This document shows positions 25,640 to 33,444 of a stretch of DNA of 64,000 nt, piece after piece. The notes beneath the pieces were generated by a model. That model worked only from the letters and a program-made list of their open reading frames with translations, ran no database searches and was not told where the DNA came from. Source of the DNA: Bacillus pseudomycoides (GTDB taxonomy: Bacteria > Bacillota > Bacilli > Bacillales > Bacillaceae_G). The stretch lies in contig NZ_CP064266.1 in the NCBI RefSeq assembly GCF_022811845.1, forward strand, positions 3,286,001 to 3,350,000, in the 5' to 3' direction. Numbering within the stretch: the first letter of the stretch is position 1; each line of letters begins with the position of its first letter. The translations under genes were made by a program, and so were the position numbers.

Positions 25640-25800
25640 AAACCCTACTATCTAGTCTAATAATTTATTTTAATAAAATTTCTTTTCTCTAAATAAAAAC
25701 TATTCATTAGTCTAAATCCTTATTTAATTAAAACAGGAAAATAAAACTAAAGGAATCCTATTAAACCAGCGATACTCAGTCTAAAACATTTTTTTAATCA
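25640..25800. repeat. Cluster of AGTCTA-containing repeats
   Basis: Contains three related AGTCTAA units: TAGTCTAATAATTTATTTTA near 25654, TTAGTCTAAATCCTTATTTA near 25715, and AGTCTAAAACATTTTTTTAA at 25778. The last is an exact inverted copy of the start of the 41-base repeat at 21144 and 32296. Confidence 0.5.
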
Positions 25801-25865
25801 AACAACACTATAACATGGTATAATTTAGGTGAAAATAGAGAGTGGATAGGAGAGAAGACTTTAGA

Positions 25866-26408
25866 ATGCATATTTTACAGACAGAACGTTTAATTTTACG
25901 ACCATACGAATTAAAAGATGCTGTTAGAGCACAAGCGTTGGCTGGAGAAAAAGAAATTATTGAAACAACTGTGGCTATACCCTATCCTTATCTACTAGAA
26001 CATGCTGAATCTTGGATTCAACAACATCCTCGATTAATAGAAAATGGAGACGCTTATCCGTTTGCTGTTGTGTTGAAGGATGAAAATATACTAATTGGAA
26101 CAATGACATTGCGTATTGATAAACAGCATAACAAAGGGGAACTTGCCTATTGGCTAGGTAAGGACTATTGGGGGAAAGGTTATGCGACGGAATCAGCAAA
26201 AAGGGTAATAGATTTTGGATTCTGTAAACTCAATTTAAATCGAATTTGGGCACCTGCAATGAGTAAAAATCAGGCATCAACACAAGTAATGAAGAAAATT
26301 GGGATGACCTATGAGGGGACATTAAAACAAGATATTTTAAAATGGGGAACATATGAGGACGTAGATATTTACGGGGTATTGAAAGATTCCTATATGAATC
26401 ACAGATAA
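25866..26408 (+). CDS. GNAT family acetyltransferase, RimJ/RimL type
   Basis: 180 residues starting MHILQTERLILRPYELKDAV. Acetyl-CoA motif YWGKGYATESAKRVIDFGF and the family signature LNRIWAPAMSKNQASTQVMK are present, with C-terminal YGVLKDSY. RimJ/L-like enzymes acetylate N-termini of proteins or small molecules. ATG 25866 gives the family start; the in-frame GTG at 25842 overlaps the AGGAGA site. A -10 TATAAT lies at 25820. A terminator follows. Confidence 0.87.
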   Translation: MHILQTERLILRPYELKDAVRAQALAGEKEIIETTVAIPYPYLLEHAESWIQQHPRLIENGDAYPFAVVLKDENILIGTMTLRIDKQHNKGELAYWLGKDYWGKGYATESAKRVIDFGFCKLNLNRIWAPAMSKNQASTQVMKKIGMTYEGTLKQDILKWGTYEDVDIYGVLKDSYMNHR

Positions 26409-26449
26409 ACCAAATATATTTACTTCCGAGAACGATAATTATGTAAAGG

Positions 26450-26482
26450 AGCTGTCCATATGGACGGCTTATTGTATTTTTT
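26450..26482 (+). terminator. Terminator of the RimJ-like gene
   Basis: AGCTGTCCAT and ATGGACGGCT (26450-26469) form a near-perfect stem (one G-T pair), followed by TATTGTATTTTTT. It lies just inside the Tn3-type repeat that follows. Confidence 0.6.
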
Positions 26483-26483
26483 G

Positions 26484-26521
26484 CTTAGCGTGGTTTTTTT
26501 CCGAAATGCTGGCGGTATCCC
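26484..26521 (-). repeat. Tn4430-type 38-bp terminal inverted repeat, solitary
   Basis: On the minus strand it reads GGGATACCGCCAGCATTTCG, then GAAAAAAACCACGCTAAG, 38 bases. From memory the Tn4430 end is the same except for a GGGGT start. The outer edge is at 26521, so the element lay to the left. I see no partner repeat and no tnpA, so this is a relic. Confidence 0.8.
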
Positions 26522-26666
26522 TTTTATTTTGTTGGCATCTATTTCCTATATGGAGTTTATCATACAAAAAATAATTCTGCATGCAAAATTCTCCGTACGA
26601 CTTATTAAAAAATATTTCGATATAGTAAGTATTAACAGAGCAGAAAAAATTTGATTGGGATGCTCC

Positions 26667-26696
26667 TGTTAAAAAATAATAAAGTTCTTTAAAAAG
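26667..26696 (+). mobile_element. Tn7-like left-end-like sequence
   Basis: TGTTAAAAAAT followed by AATAAAGTTCTTTAAAAAG, with the AATAAAG core 11 bases in, as at 9981, 20346 and 27492. The second core at +20 is degenerate (AAAAAAGG). Confidence 0.35.
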
Positions 26697-26783
26697 GAAA
26701 AAAGGAATGTTAATAAAATACATGTTAATATATTAATAAACTTATTTAATTACTTGTATATAAGAATGATTATTTGAAAAGGT

Positions 26784-27306
26784 GTGGATTATGAGGGAAC
26801 TATAGAAAGAAGACTTTCGTATTTATATAAAGGTGAATTATTTGCGGTAATCAATTTTGTTCCGTTAAGTTTTCTGATAAATACTGTCTATCCTAAATTA
26901 CATTTATATTCACTATATTCTTTTGGATTTCATTTCTTCTTTTGGAATTTCTCTTACTACAAGGTACAGTTTACTGGTACGTAAAAGGAAAAGACTAAAA
27001 AGGGAAAAGACATCTATTACCCCTGTTTGGATTATTCAACGATTAAAAACTATAAAGAAAATGAATATTGTATTGATTTTCACTGGGCTTGTTCCGTTTG
27101 TTATTGATTTGTTTTATTGGTATCCCTCATTACCTTTAGCAGGATTATATGTTTCTGGATTTATTTATGTATTCGCATTACTTGAGTATATTAATTACTA
27201 TTATGTTCAACTTTCATACGATTGCATCTCTGATATTAAATATCTTCTAAAGTCAAAGAAATTAAAACAAGCGTGTATAAACAAGGATTTTAAACGTATT
27301 TCATAA
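26784..27306 (+). pseudogene. Membrane protein with two frameshifts
   Basis: The first frame, from GTG 26784, begins MDYEGTIERRLSYLYKGELF; after about 26930 the expected membrane reading shifts to FWISFLLLEFLLLQGTVYWY, then near 26990 to RKRLKREKTSITPVWIIQRL and on to DCISDIKYLLKSKKLKQA. Adding one T at 26930-26933 and one A at 26982-26985 would restore a single protein of about 174 residues with four hydrophobic segments. The function is unknown. The GTG has only a poor ribosome binding site. Confidence 0.6.
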
Positions 27307-27314
27307 AAAATATC

Positions 27315-27488
27315 ATGTTGGCATACGGCAACGATTCGTACATTGACCCGCCACATCTGAAAATTTTTCCAATTAAACTTTTGGGACAATTCATATGGGA
27401 CGCTTTTATCTTAGGAAAATCAACAAATAGTCTAATATCCCAATTAAGTACACTCTATTGGGATAAATTTAAAAATATATATTGTTAA
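27315..27488 (+). pseudogene. Short unidentified ORF or gene fragment
   Basis: 57-residue frame MLAYGNDSYIDPPHLKIFPI continuing through GQFIWDAFILGKSTNSLISQ. There is no ribosome binding site. The YGNDS piece is shared with an open frame at 38604-38747 and with an inverted match at 28957-28996, so it may be a shared decayed gene family or a noncoding repeat. It stops three bases before the Tn7-like end at 27492. Confidence 0.3.
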
Positions 27489-27542
27489 AAATGTAGATTT
27501 GAAATAAAGTCACGATTTTTTAAAGAAAGTTGCGAAGCTTTT

Positions 27543-27570
27543 CCCCTTTAGATATTATTGTCTAAAGGGG
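27543..27570 (+). terminator. Hairpin overlapping the tnsA ribosome binding site
   Basis: CCCCTTTAGA (27543-27552) pairs with TCTAAAGGGG (27561-27570), followed by TGTTTTT. The second arm contains the AAAGGGG ribosome binding site of tnsA, so the hairpin could block read-through transcription or translation. Confidence 0.7.
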
Positions 27571-27577
27571 TGTTTTT

Positions 27578-27793
27578 ATGTCTAAAAGAAAAAGAACATC
27601 TAAAATTGAGAAGTGGATTAAAGAAGGTCGTGGTTCAGGTATTGGTTCAAAATATAAACCATGGTTAAAGATCCAAGATGTATCTTCGCTAGGTAGATCT
27701 ACTCGCTTGAAAGGAATTAAGACAAAAAGGCAGCATGAGTTTTTATCAGATTTAAACGTGTGGGTTTCTTCTATCTATAAAATCAATTTGTAG
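27578..27793 (+). pseudogene. tnsA: tnsA, N-terminal fragment (Tn7-like endonuclease subunit)
   Basis: 71 residues. Residues 11-59 (KIEKWIKEGRGSGIGSKYKP then WLKIQDVSSLGRSTRLKGIK and HEFLSDL) align with Tn7 TnsA, in which RIKEGRGQGHGKDYIPWLTV and LLSDLE occupy the same places. Full TnsA is about 220-270 residues, and its catalytic residues lie beyond this point, so it cannot cut DNA. After LSDL the frame runs into unrelated codons at a deletion junction near 27755. It lies 66 bases inside the Tn7-like left end, the normal place for tnsA. Confidence 0.78.
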
Positions 27794-27888
27794 CATACTT
27801 TTGATCAAACTTTATTTCAAAGCTAGAAGAATATAAAATGTATGCGATTTTTTGCCCAATCCCATATGTCTTATTCTATGGAGGAAAT

Positions 27889-28593
27889 ATGTTTAAAGAT
27901 AATTTTAAAATTAGTAATATTCCCGCGGTTTTGTGGGGAGAAAAGAGTGAAAAAATTTTTATTGCAGTACATGGAAACATGTCAAATAAGGAAGATGCAG
28001 TTATTCAAATATTAGCTGAAGAAGCCAATCAAAAAGGTTATCAAGTGTTAAGCTTTGATTTACCTGAGCATGGAGAAAGAAAAAATGATAATACTCCTTG
28101 CAAAGTACAGTTTTGTGTTAATGAATTATCTATAATTATGAATTACGCAAAAGAACATTGGAAAGAAGTAAGCTTGTTTGCATGTAGTATGGGAGCTTAT
28201 TTTAGCCTTTTAGCATATCAAAATGATGTGTTAAAAAAGGCATTATTTTTATCACCAGTAGTTAATATGGAACGAATTATCGAAAATATGATGAAATGGT
28301 TTAATGTAACACCAGAGCTTTTGCAAAAAGAAATGACTATAGAAACACCTATTGGTCAAAAGTTATATTGGGATTATTTATGCTATGTAAAAGAACATCC
28401 TATTAATACATGGAATACAGATACATATATTATGTATGGAGCCAAGGATGAACTGTGTAAATTTGAAACTATTAACTATTTTACAAAAAAACACCGTTGT
28501 GAATTAGAGGTCATGGAAGCAGGTGAACATTATTTTCATACTGAAGAACAGTTGAAGGTATTTGAGCAGTGGTTACACAAGCATATCGATTAA
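27889..28593 (+). CDS. Alpha/beta hydrolase (serine hydrolase)
   Basis: 234 residues. The triad is complete: Ser in FACSMGAYFSLL, Asp in MYGAKDELCKFE and His in AGEHYFHTEEQL. Oxyanion segment IAVHGNMSNKED. The substrate is not known; the fold is esterase or peptidase-like. ATG 27889 has GGAGG 7 bases upstream; the in-frame ATG at 27838 lacks one and adds a non-homologous stretch. No signal peptide. Confidence 0.85.
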   Translation: MFKDNFKISNIPAVLWGEKSEKIFIAVHGNMSNKEDAVIQILAEEANQKGYQVLSFDLPEHGERKNDNTPCKVQFCVNELSIIMNYAKEHWKEVSLFACSMGAYFSLLAYQNDVLKKALFLSPVVNMERIIENMMKWFNVTPELLQKEMTIETPIGQKLYWDYLCYVKEHPINTWNTDTYIMYGAKDELCKFETINYFTKKHRCELEVMEAGEHYFHTEEQLKVFEQWLHKHID

Positions 28594-28785
28594 CAAATTA
28601 CAATTTATCTAAAGATTTAATGAAGAACCTGCTAGAGAAGAATTGTGAATATATAAACTGATATTATATTTGAGAGACATTATAAATGTGAATTTATTCA
28701 CTTAAATTATCGGGTGCGTTTGTTCAATAAGGAGCATTAAATCATCAAACTTTTTTATAAAAAGGGAGTTCTGAAAAATAGAAAA

Positions 28786-28830
28786 GAGCCATCGCTTTGA
28801 TCAATCTTTGTTCAAAACAATGGCTTTTTA
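28786..28830 (+). terminator. Terminator downstream of the hydrolase
   Basis: AGCCAT pairs with ATGGCT, with inner TTTGA and TTCAA pairing across TCAATCTTTG, then TTTTTA. The loop sequence is shared with the split hairpin at 12680. The upstream ATCAAACTTTTTTATAAAA (28744) is also shared with 12636. Confidence 0.75.
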
Positions 28831-28956
28831 TATGCAGTGAAATCAAGGATTTAGAGTGATTTTTAACAATCTTTATTCTAAACCAACAAAAAAATAATTT
28901 AAATATCGTATCTCGGGTTCTGAAAAGTAAAAAATATACAGGAATTCTATTTTTTA

Positions 28957-28996
28957 CAGATGTGGCGGGTTATTCTTTGAATCGTTTCCGTACCCC
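28957..28996 (-). repeat. 40-base inverted match to 27320-27359
   Basis: On the minus strand it reads GGGGTACGGAAACGATTC and ends ACCCGCCACATCTG. It agrees with 27320-27359 at 32 of 40 positions, including the last 14 exactly. GGGGTACGGAAACGATTC recurs at 38655. The pair encloses the tnsA relic and the hydrolase gene. Confidence 0.5.
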
Positions 28997-29029
28997 AACT
29001 AGTTTATCTATCCACTGTTAATTAAATAG

Positions 29030-29114
29030 GGGTCTCGCCACATCGCTATCCAGCTAATAGGGGTCACCATACATGCCCGTCAAGCTAAGAAATCAAGTTG
29101 CCCCTAAAATAAAA
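29030..29114 (+). mobile_element. Two stacked IS231-type ends
   Basis: First: 11-base GGGTCTCGCCA then CATCGCTATCCAGCTAA (29041-29057). Second: GGGTCACCATA then CATGCCCGTCAAGCTAAG (29072-29089). Both have the IS231 pattern of a GGG-N5 target followed by a CAT...CTAA end. The second runs into GTTGCCCCTAAAAT, similar to the IS231 leader, and is cut off by the IS66 element at 29115. Confidence 0.6.
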
Positions 29115-29197
29115 GTAAGCGTCAAATATTCCCCACCTACTAGTTGTAAATAACTCATGAGATAATCTCCTTACATACTACATGTGGAGGTTTTTTT

Positions 29198-29860
29198 ATG
29201 AAAAGACACCTATTAAAGAAAGAATGGGAAACTTATATTCAAGACTATAAAAACAGTGGGTTATCCAAAGTTGCCTGGTGTCAAAAACAGAACCTACCGG
29301 TTCATCAGCTATATTACTGGCTACAAAAATTATCACTTGAAACTGAAAATCAAAATAAAAATGAGTGTGTAAATTGGATTTCTATGAATGTCCCTGTCGT
29401 AGAAGAAAACGTACATGCCACGATTCGAATTCACATACAAGAAGCAACCATTGAATTTTACCCCACAAGTGCTCCTACAAGTGATGCAGGTAGTGAAACA
29501 ACAATAATATCAGAAGTAGCTATTGAAAAGGTATATCTTGCACAAGGGGCAACAGATTTACGTAAATCAATTGATGGTCTAGCGGCTATTGTAAAAGAAG
29601 AATTTGAGTTAGACCCCTTTTCTTCTTGTTTATTTGTTTTCTGTAATAGCTCACGCGATAAACTAAAAATTCTTGTTTGGGAACATAACGGTTTCTGGTT
29701 ACATTATCGCAGATTGGAAAAGGGAACGTTTTACTGGCCAATTGGGCATCGGGGTGCGCCACTTACCATATCAAGACGACAACTGAGATGGCTTCTTGAT
29801 GGATTTGCTTTTCATCAAAAACAAGGGCATCAAGCCGTACATGCGAGAACCATTCTATAA
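29198..29860 (+). CDS. IS66 TnpA-TnpB fused accessory protein
   Basis: 220 residues. Residues 1-75 match IS66 TnpA (EWETYIQDYKNSGLSKVAWC, HQLYYWLQK, a helix-turn-helix), and residues 108-220 match IS66 TnpB (KVYLAQGATDLRKSIDGLAA, LKILVWEHNGFWLHYRRLEK). These are normally separate overlapping genes, so a fusion is unusual. Start ATG 29198 follows GTGGAGG. Confidence 0.85.
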   Translation: MKRHLLKKEWETYIQDYKNSGLSKVAWCQKQNLPVHQLYYWLQKLSLETENQNKNECVNWISMNVPVVEENVHATIRIHIQEATIEFYPTSAPTSDAGSETTIISEVAIEKVYLAQGATDLRKSIDGLAAIVKEEFELDPFSSCLFVFCNSSRDKLKILVWEHNGFWLHYRRLEKGTFYWPIGHRGAPLTISRRQLRWLLDGFAFHQKQGHQAVHARTIL

Positions 29861-29899
29861 AAATCATATATGTAAAAGGAATTTGGATAATTTTGTCGA

Positions 29900-31422
29900 A
29901 TGGATTTATCTGTGAAAACAACACTCTCACATTCAAACCAACCCACAATTGAATCACTTCAAGCTCAAGTAGAGGAACTCACGGCAAAAGTGAGATGGTA
30001 TGAAGAACAATTTCGTCTTAGTCAACAAAAACAGTTTGGTACGTCTAGCGAAAAAACACCTAATAATCAAATCGATTTAGAACTGTTTAATGAGGCTGAG
30101 AAAGAAAGTGATTCTGAAACCCCCGAACCAGCTGTTGAAACGATTACCTATCGTCGCAAAAAGAAACGCGGTCATAGGGATGAGTCTGTCCAAAACCTTC
30201 CGATTGAAACGGTTGAATATCGTTTACTTGATGAGGAACAGGTTTGTTCGTGCTGTGGTGGTGCTTTGCATGAGATGAGTGTAGAAGTCCGAAAGGAACT
30301 GACGATTGTTCCTGCGGAAGTAAAGGTAACAGAACATAAGAGATATGTATACGCTTGTCGTAAGTGTGAATTAGACGAGGTATCCACACCGATTGTAACG
30401 GCCAAGATGCCAGCTCCTGCCTTTCCTAAAAGTATCGCTTCTCCATCGATTATGGCCTATATTATGACACAAAAATATGTAGAAGGATTGCCTCTTTATC
30501 GTCAGGAAAAACATTTTGAACGAATGGGGATCTTCTTATCACGACAAACGATGGGAAATTGGTTATTATATGGGGCTGATCGCTGGTTAGTGACTTTGTA
30601 TGAAAGGATGCATGAACATCTACTTACTCGAATCATTCTTCATGCGGACGAAACAACCTTCCAAGTCTTACGCGAACCCGGGCGGGCCGCAACAACGAAG
30701 TCCTATCTGTGGCTATATCGTACAGGACGAGAGGATATCCCTATTGTCCTCTATGACTATCAATCTACAAGAGCAGGCGAACATCCGAAACGTTTTTTAA
30801 CTGGTTTTGAAGGATATTTACAGGTAGATGGATATAGTGGTTATCATCAAGTACCGGATGTCAAACTTTCGTCTCGCATGCGAGACGAAAGTTTGATGAA
30901 GCCTTAAAAGCTTTACCTGAATCACAGAAGGGGAAAAAAGTGAAGGCGAGCGAAGGCTTACACTTCTGTAATCAACTCTATTCGATTGAAAGGAAGCTCA
31001 AACACGTCAAGCCTACCGAGCGATATAAGCAGAGACTTGAAAGAAGCAGGCCCATTCTGGACCTTTTTTCGGCATGGCTTCATGAACAGAAAGATCGTGT
31101 TTTACCAAAAAGTGCGCTAGGAAAGGCCATCACTTATTGTTTGAATCAATGGAATCATCTTGAAGCTTTTTTATTAGATGGTCAATTAGAAATCGATAAC
31201 AACAGAAGTGAACGTTCTATTAAACCGTTTGTAATCGGGAGAAAAAATTGGATGTTCTCAAATACACCGCGAGGTGCTAGAGGAAGTGCGATCATGTATA
31301 GTGTGGTGGAAACCGCAAAAGAGAACAATCTAAGTCCCTATCATTATCTTCGTTATTTGTTTGAAACGCTTCCCAACATCAATTTAAACAATAAAGAAGA
31401 AATTGATAAAGTCTTGCCGTAG
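29900..31422 (+). pseudogene. IS66 transposase TnpC, broken by a palindrome-forming mutation
   Basis: Residues 1-335 run in one frame with Asp motifs ILHADETTFQ and YLQVDGYSGYHQVPD; the rest (HARRKFDEALKALPESQKGK through NNRSERSIKPFVIGRKNWMF) lies in another frame from about 30877. The usual segment around a WAH motif is missing, and in its place is a perfect 36-base palindrome (30861-30896). A full product would be about 505-510 residues. Not functional as it stands. Confidence 0.88.
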
Positions 31423-31530
31423 TCAAAGGATTTACCATCTAGCTGTAGAGTGCCGAAAAAAAGTGAAGCAAACAAAAAATAACTCCAAAATCAACTTTTA
31501 TTGTATATTTTGGAGTTACTTGACGTTTAC

Positions 31531-31625
31531 CTTCTAATGCTACTGATAAGAGTTTCAACGTGGGTAAACTAGGCATATTATAGCCATTTTCTATATTTGA
31601 TAAAGTTTTTTTATTATATAAGTTT
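31531..31625 (-). pseudogene. XRE-family regulator fragment truncated by IS66
   Basis: On the minus strand the frame reads NKKTLSNIENGYNMPSLPTL and continues LKLLSVALE, an unmistakable Cro/cI-type helix-turn-helix recognition segment. It has no start, and it is cut at 31530 by the IS66 right end. The other part of the gene is not seen on the far side of the IS. Confidence 0.6.
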
Positions 31626-31665
31626 CATTATGTCATAATTTAAAGTTTTCGAGAGGAGAAATTAT

Positions 31666-32229
31666 ATGAATCCTATTTTATTAGATGTTCCGTTACAAAT
31701 AGAAACAGACAGACTAATTCTTCGAGCACCACTTCAAGCTGGTGACGGGAATGTAGTAAACCAAGCTATTAAGGATTCAATTAGTGAGTTAAAGCAATGG
31801 TTGCTTTTATACCAGTCAATTCCTACTGTTGAAGAAACGGAAATTATCCTGAGAACTGCCCATATAGATTTTTTGAAAAGAGAAAGCTTTCGCTATCTTA
31901 TCTATCATAAGGGTACTAATGATTTTATTGGAACTGCTAGCCTTCACGGAATTAATTGGAAGATTTTTAAATGTGAAATTGGATACTGGATTAACACGCA
32001 ATTTAGTGGCAATGGATATATGACAGAAGCAGTAAGTGAGTTAACAAACCTCGGATTTCAGTTACTCAAATTTAGAAGGATTGAAATACGATGTGAATCT
32101 AATAACATTAAAAGTCGTACGATCCCTGAAAAACTAGGTTTTGAGCTTGAAGGGATATTACGTAATGAAGATCTTTCAGCTGACGGAAAAAAACTAACTG
32201 ATACCTGCATCTATGCAAAGGTAAATTAG
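31666..32229 (+). CDS. GNAT family acetyltransferase, RimJ/RimL type
   Basis: 187 residues: LQIETDRLILRAPLQAGDGN at the N-terminus, the acetyl-CoA binding turn NTQFSGNGYMTEAVSELTNL, and FRRIEIRCESNNIKSRTIPE. In most relatives the turn reads R/Q-G-x-G-Y; here SGNGY. Substrate unknown. ATG 31666 follows GAGAGGAG. Single-gene unit. Confidence 0.86.
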   Translation: MNPILLDVPLQIETDRLILRAPLQAGDGNVVNQAIKDSISELKQWLLLYQSIPTVEETEIILRTAHIDFLKRESFRYLIYHKGTNDFIGTASLHGINWKIFKCEIGYWINTQFSGNGYMTEAVSELTNLGFQLLKFRRIEIRCESNNIKSRTIPEKLGFELEGILRNEDLSADGKKLTDTCIYAKVN

Positions 32230-32295
32230 CTTAAAATTTTAAAATTCCTTGTACAACTAAAACATGCGATAGTTGTACAACATATCTTATGTCCC

Positions 32296-32404
32296 ATTAA
32301 AAAAATGTTTTAGGCTATAGAATAAAGTATTAGACTGTTAAAAAATAGTTGTAGACTGAAAATGTTTTTTTGATATGAAAACACTCTTTATTAACATAAA
32401 ATCA
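32296..32404 (+). repeat. Tandem of two dispersed repeats
   Basis: 32296-32336 matches 21144-21184 (39 of 41). Directly after it, 32338-32400 matches 24388-24452. The two are separate elsewhere in the window but joined here. Confidence 0.65.
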
Positions 32405-32422
32405 AAGTATCATAAAACCTTT

Positions 32423-32454
32423 AAAAGTCCCTTTAGAAGAACTGAAGGGACTTT
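32423..32454. terminator. Bidirectional terminator
   Basis: AAAGTCCCTTT and GAAGGGACTTT form an 11-bp stem between the convergent GNAT and HAD genes. Confidence 0.7.
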
Positions 32455-32463
32455 CCATTCACA

Positions 32464-33273
32464 TTAGTTTTCACTTGGATTGGCAGCAAAGATTATTTGT
32501 TCTAACACCTGTGCCACACCTTCTTCATCATTGTTTCTGGTAACAAAAAACGCAATTTCTTTTAACTCAGGAATAGCATTACCCATTGCTACTGGTAATC
32601 CAGCTTCCCTAAATAAGTTAAAATCATTCCAGTCGTCCCCAAAAGGCATAACACAATCCATAGGTATTCTCTTAGCTGCACAGATATCAATAACAGCACG
32701 CTCTTTCGACACATCTTTATCCATAATTTGAATCAAGCTTTCCGAGTCAGTGCATATGATGTTAACTTTATCTGCAAAGAGTTCCTGTAAACTTTTATAG
32801 TCATAGCATTGAGAAATCAGTATTTTGGAAACTTGTGTCTTTCTTAGTTCATCAATGGTTATTACTGTGGGGTTTGTTGTAACTTTCATGACCTGTTTAT
32901 AGTCTAAAGTTTGGCAGCTGTACCAAAGGTCTTCAGACTCTATAGAAATATAAGCATCTGGCTGATTTGTATGTATATCGTTTAGAATTTCTTCCGTCAA
33001 CATCTGTTCAATTGGGTAATGTTTTCTGCCTAACTGATTATCTACGGATAAAGCACCGTTATAATAAACAACAGATGCTATTTCCTGAAGCTCTATACAT
33101 AAAAAGTCATTAACAGATCTTGGTGGTCTTGCTGTTGCAAAAATAATAGCAAGACCTTTTTCATGAGCTGCCAAAATGGCTTTTTTACTTCTTTCAGACA
33201 CTTCTTTTTGTGAATTTAATAAAGTTCCATCGAGATCTAAGACAATAGCTTTGACATCATTTGTGAGTTTCAT
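32464..33273 (-). CDS. Cof-type HAD-IIB family phosphatase
   Basis: 269 residues. HAD motif I DLDGTLLNSQ (about residue 13), motif II ATARPPRSV, and motif IV GDDWNDFNLFREAG near residue 215 are all intact. The cap domain is of the IIB type. These cytoplasmic enzymes dephosphorylate sugar phosphates, flavin or other small phosphoesters. Start ATG 33273 has AAAGGGGAAA upstream. Confidence 0.9.
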   Translation of the reverse strand: MKLTNDVKAIVLDLDGTLLNSQKEVSERSKKAILAAHEKGLAIIFATARPPRSVNDFLCIELQEIASVVYYNGALSVDNQLGRKHYPIEQMLTEEILNDIHTNQPDAYISIESEDLWYSCQTLDYKQVMKVTTNPTVITIDELRKTQVSKILISQCYDYKSLQELFADKVNIICTDSESLIQIMDKDVSKERAVIDICAAKRIPMDCVMPFGDDWNDFNLFREAGLPVAMGNAIPELKEIAFFVTRNNDEEGVAQVLEQIIFAANPSEN

Positions 33274-33444
33274 GTATATTTCCCCTTTTTTAATATATCA
33301 ACACTCTTTTAATGTTCTATATTGAGCTATTAAATCCTGTATACCGTATACTTTTATAGTAGGAAAATCCGAGCTTTAATAGACACAAATAAAAGAAGAA
33401 ACCTATATTGTTTCTCCTTTTCCATAAAACATTCTATTTTGTCC

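Larger units (their letters stand above)
27492..27827 (+). mobile_element. Tn7-like transposon relic with both ends
   Basis: Left end: TGTAGATTTGAAATAAAGTC (27492-27511), second degenerate core at 27523. Right end candidate: AACTTTATTTCAAAGCTAGA (27808-27827), which is the inverted terminal sequence with 3 to 4 changes. Between them only a 5-prime fragment of tnsA remains. About 336 bases are left of what would normally be a multi-kilobase element. Confidence 0.6.
29115..31530 (+). mobile_element. IS66-family insertion sequence
   Basis: Left end GTAAGCGTCAAATATTCCCC at 29115, the GTAAGCG start typical of IS66. Right end on the minus strand GTAAACGTCAAGTAACTCC from 31530. It contains a TnpA-TnpB fusion and a disrupted tnpC. 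Eight-base target duplications are not visible, so deletion or rearrangement at an end is likely. The right end cuts into an XRE regulator fragment. Confidence 0.8.

Noticed and set aside
26460..26723. ORFs on both strands of 64 and 84 residues
   Set aside because: They span a terminator hairpin and the Tn4430-type repeat and have no ribosome binding site.
31439..31465. TAGCTGTAGAGTGCCGAAAA near the IS66 right end as another Tn7-like end
   Set aside because: The first nine bases after TGT match 20346, but there is no AATAAAG core at +11 and no second core; it lies inside IS66.
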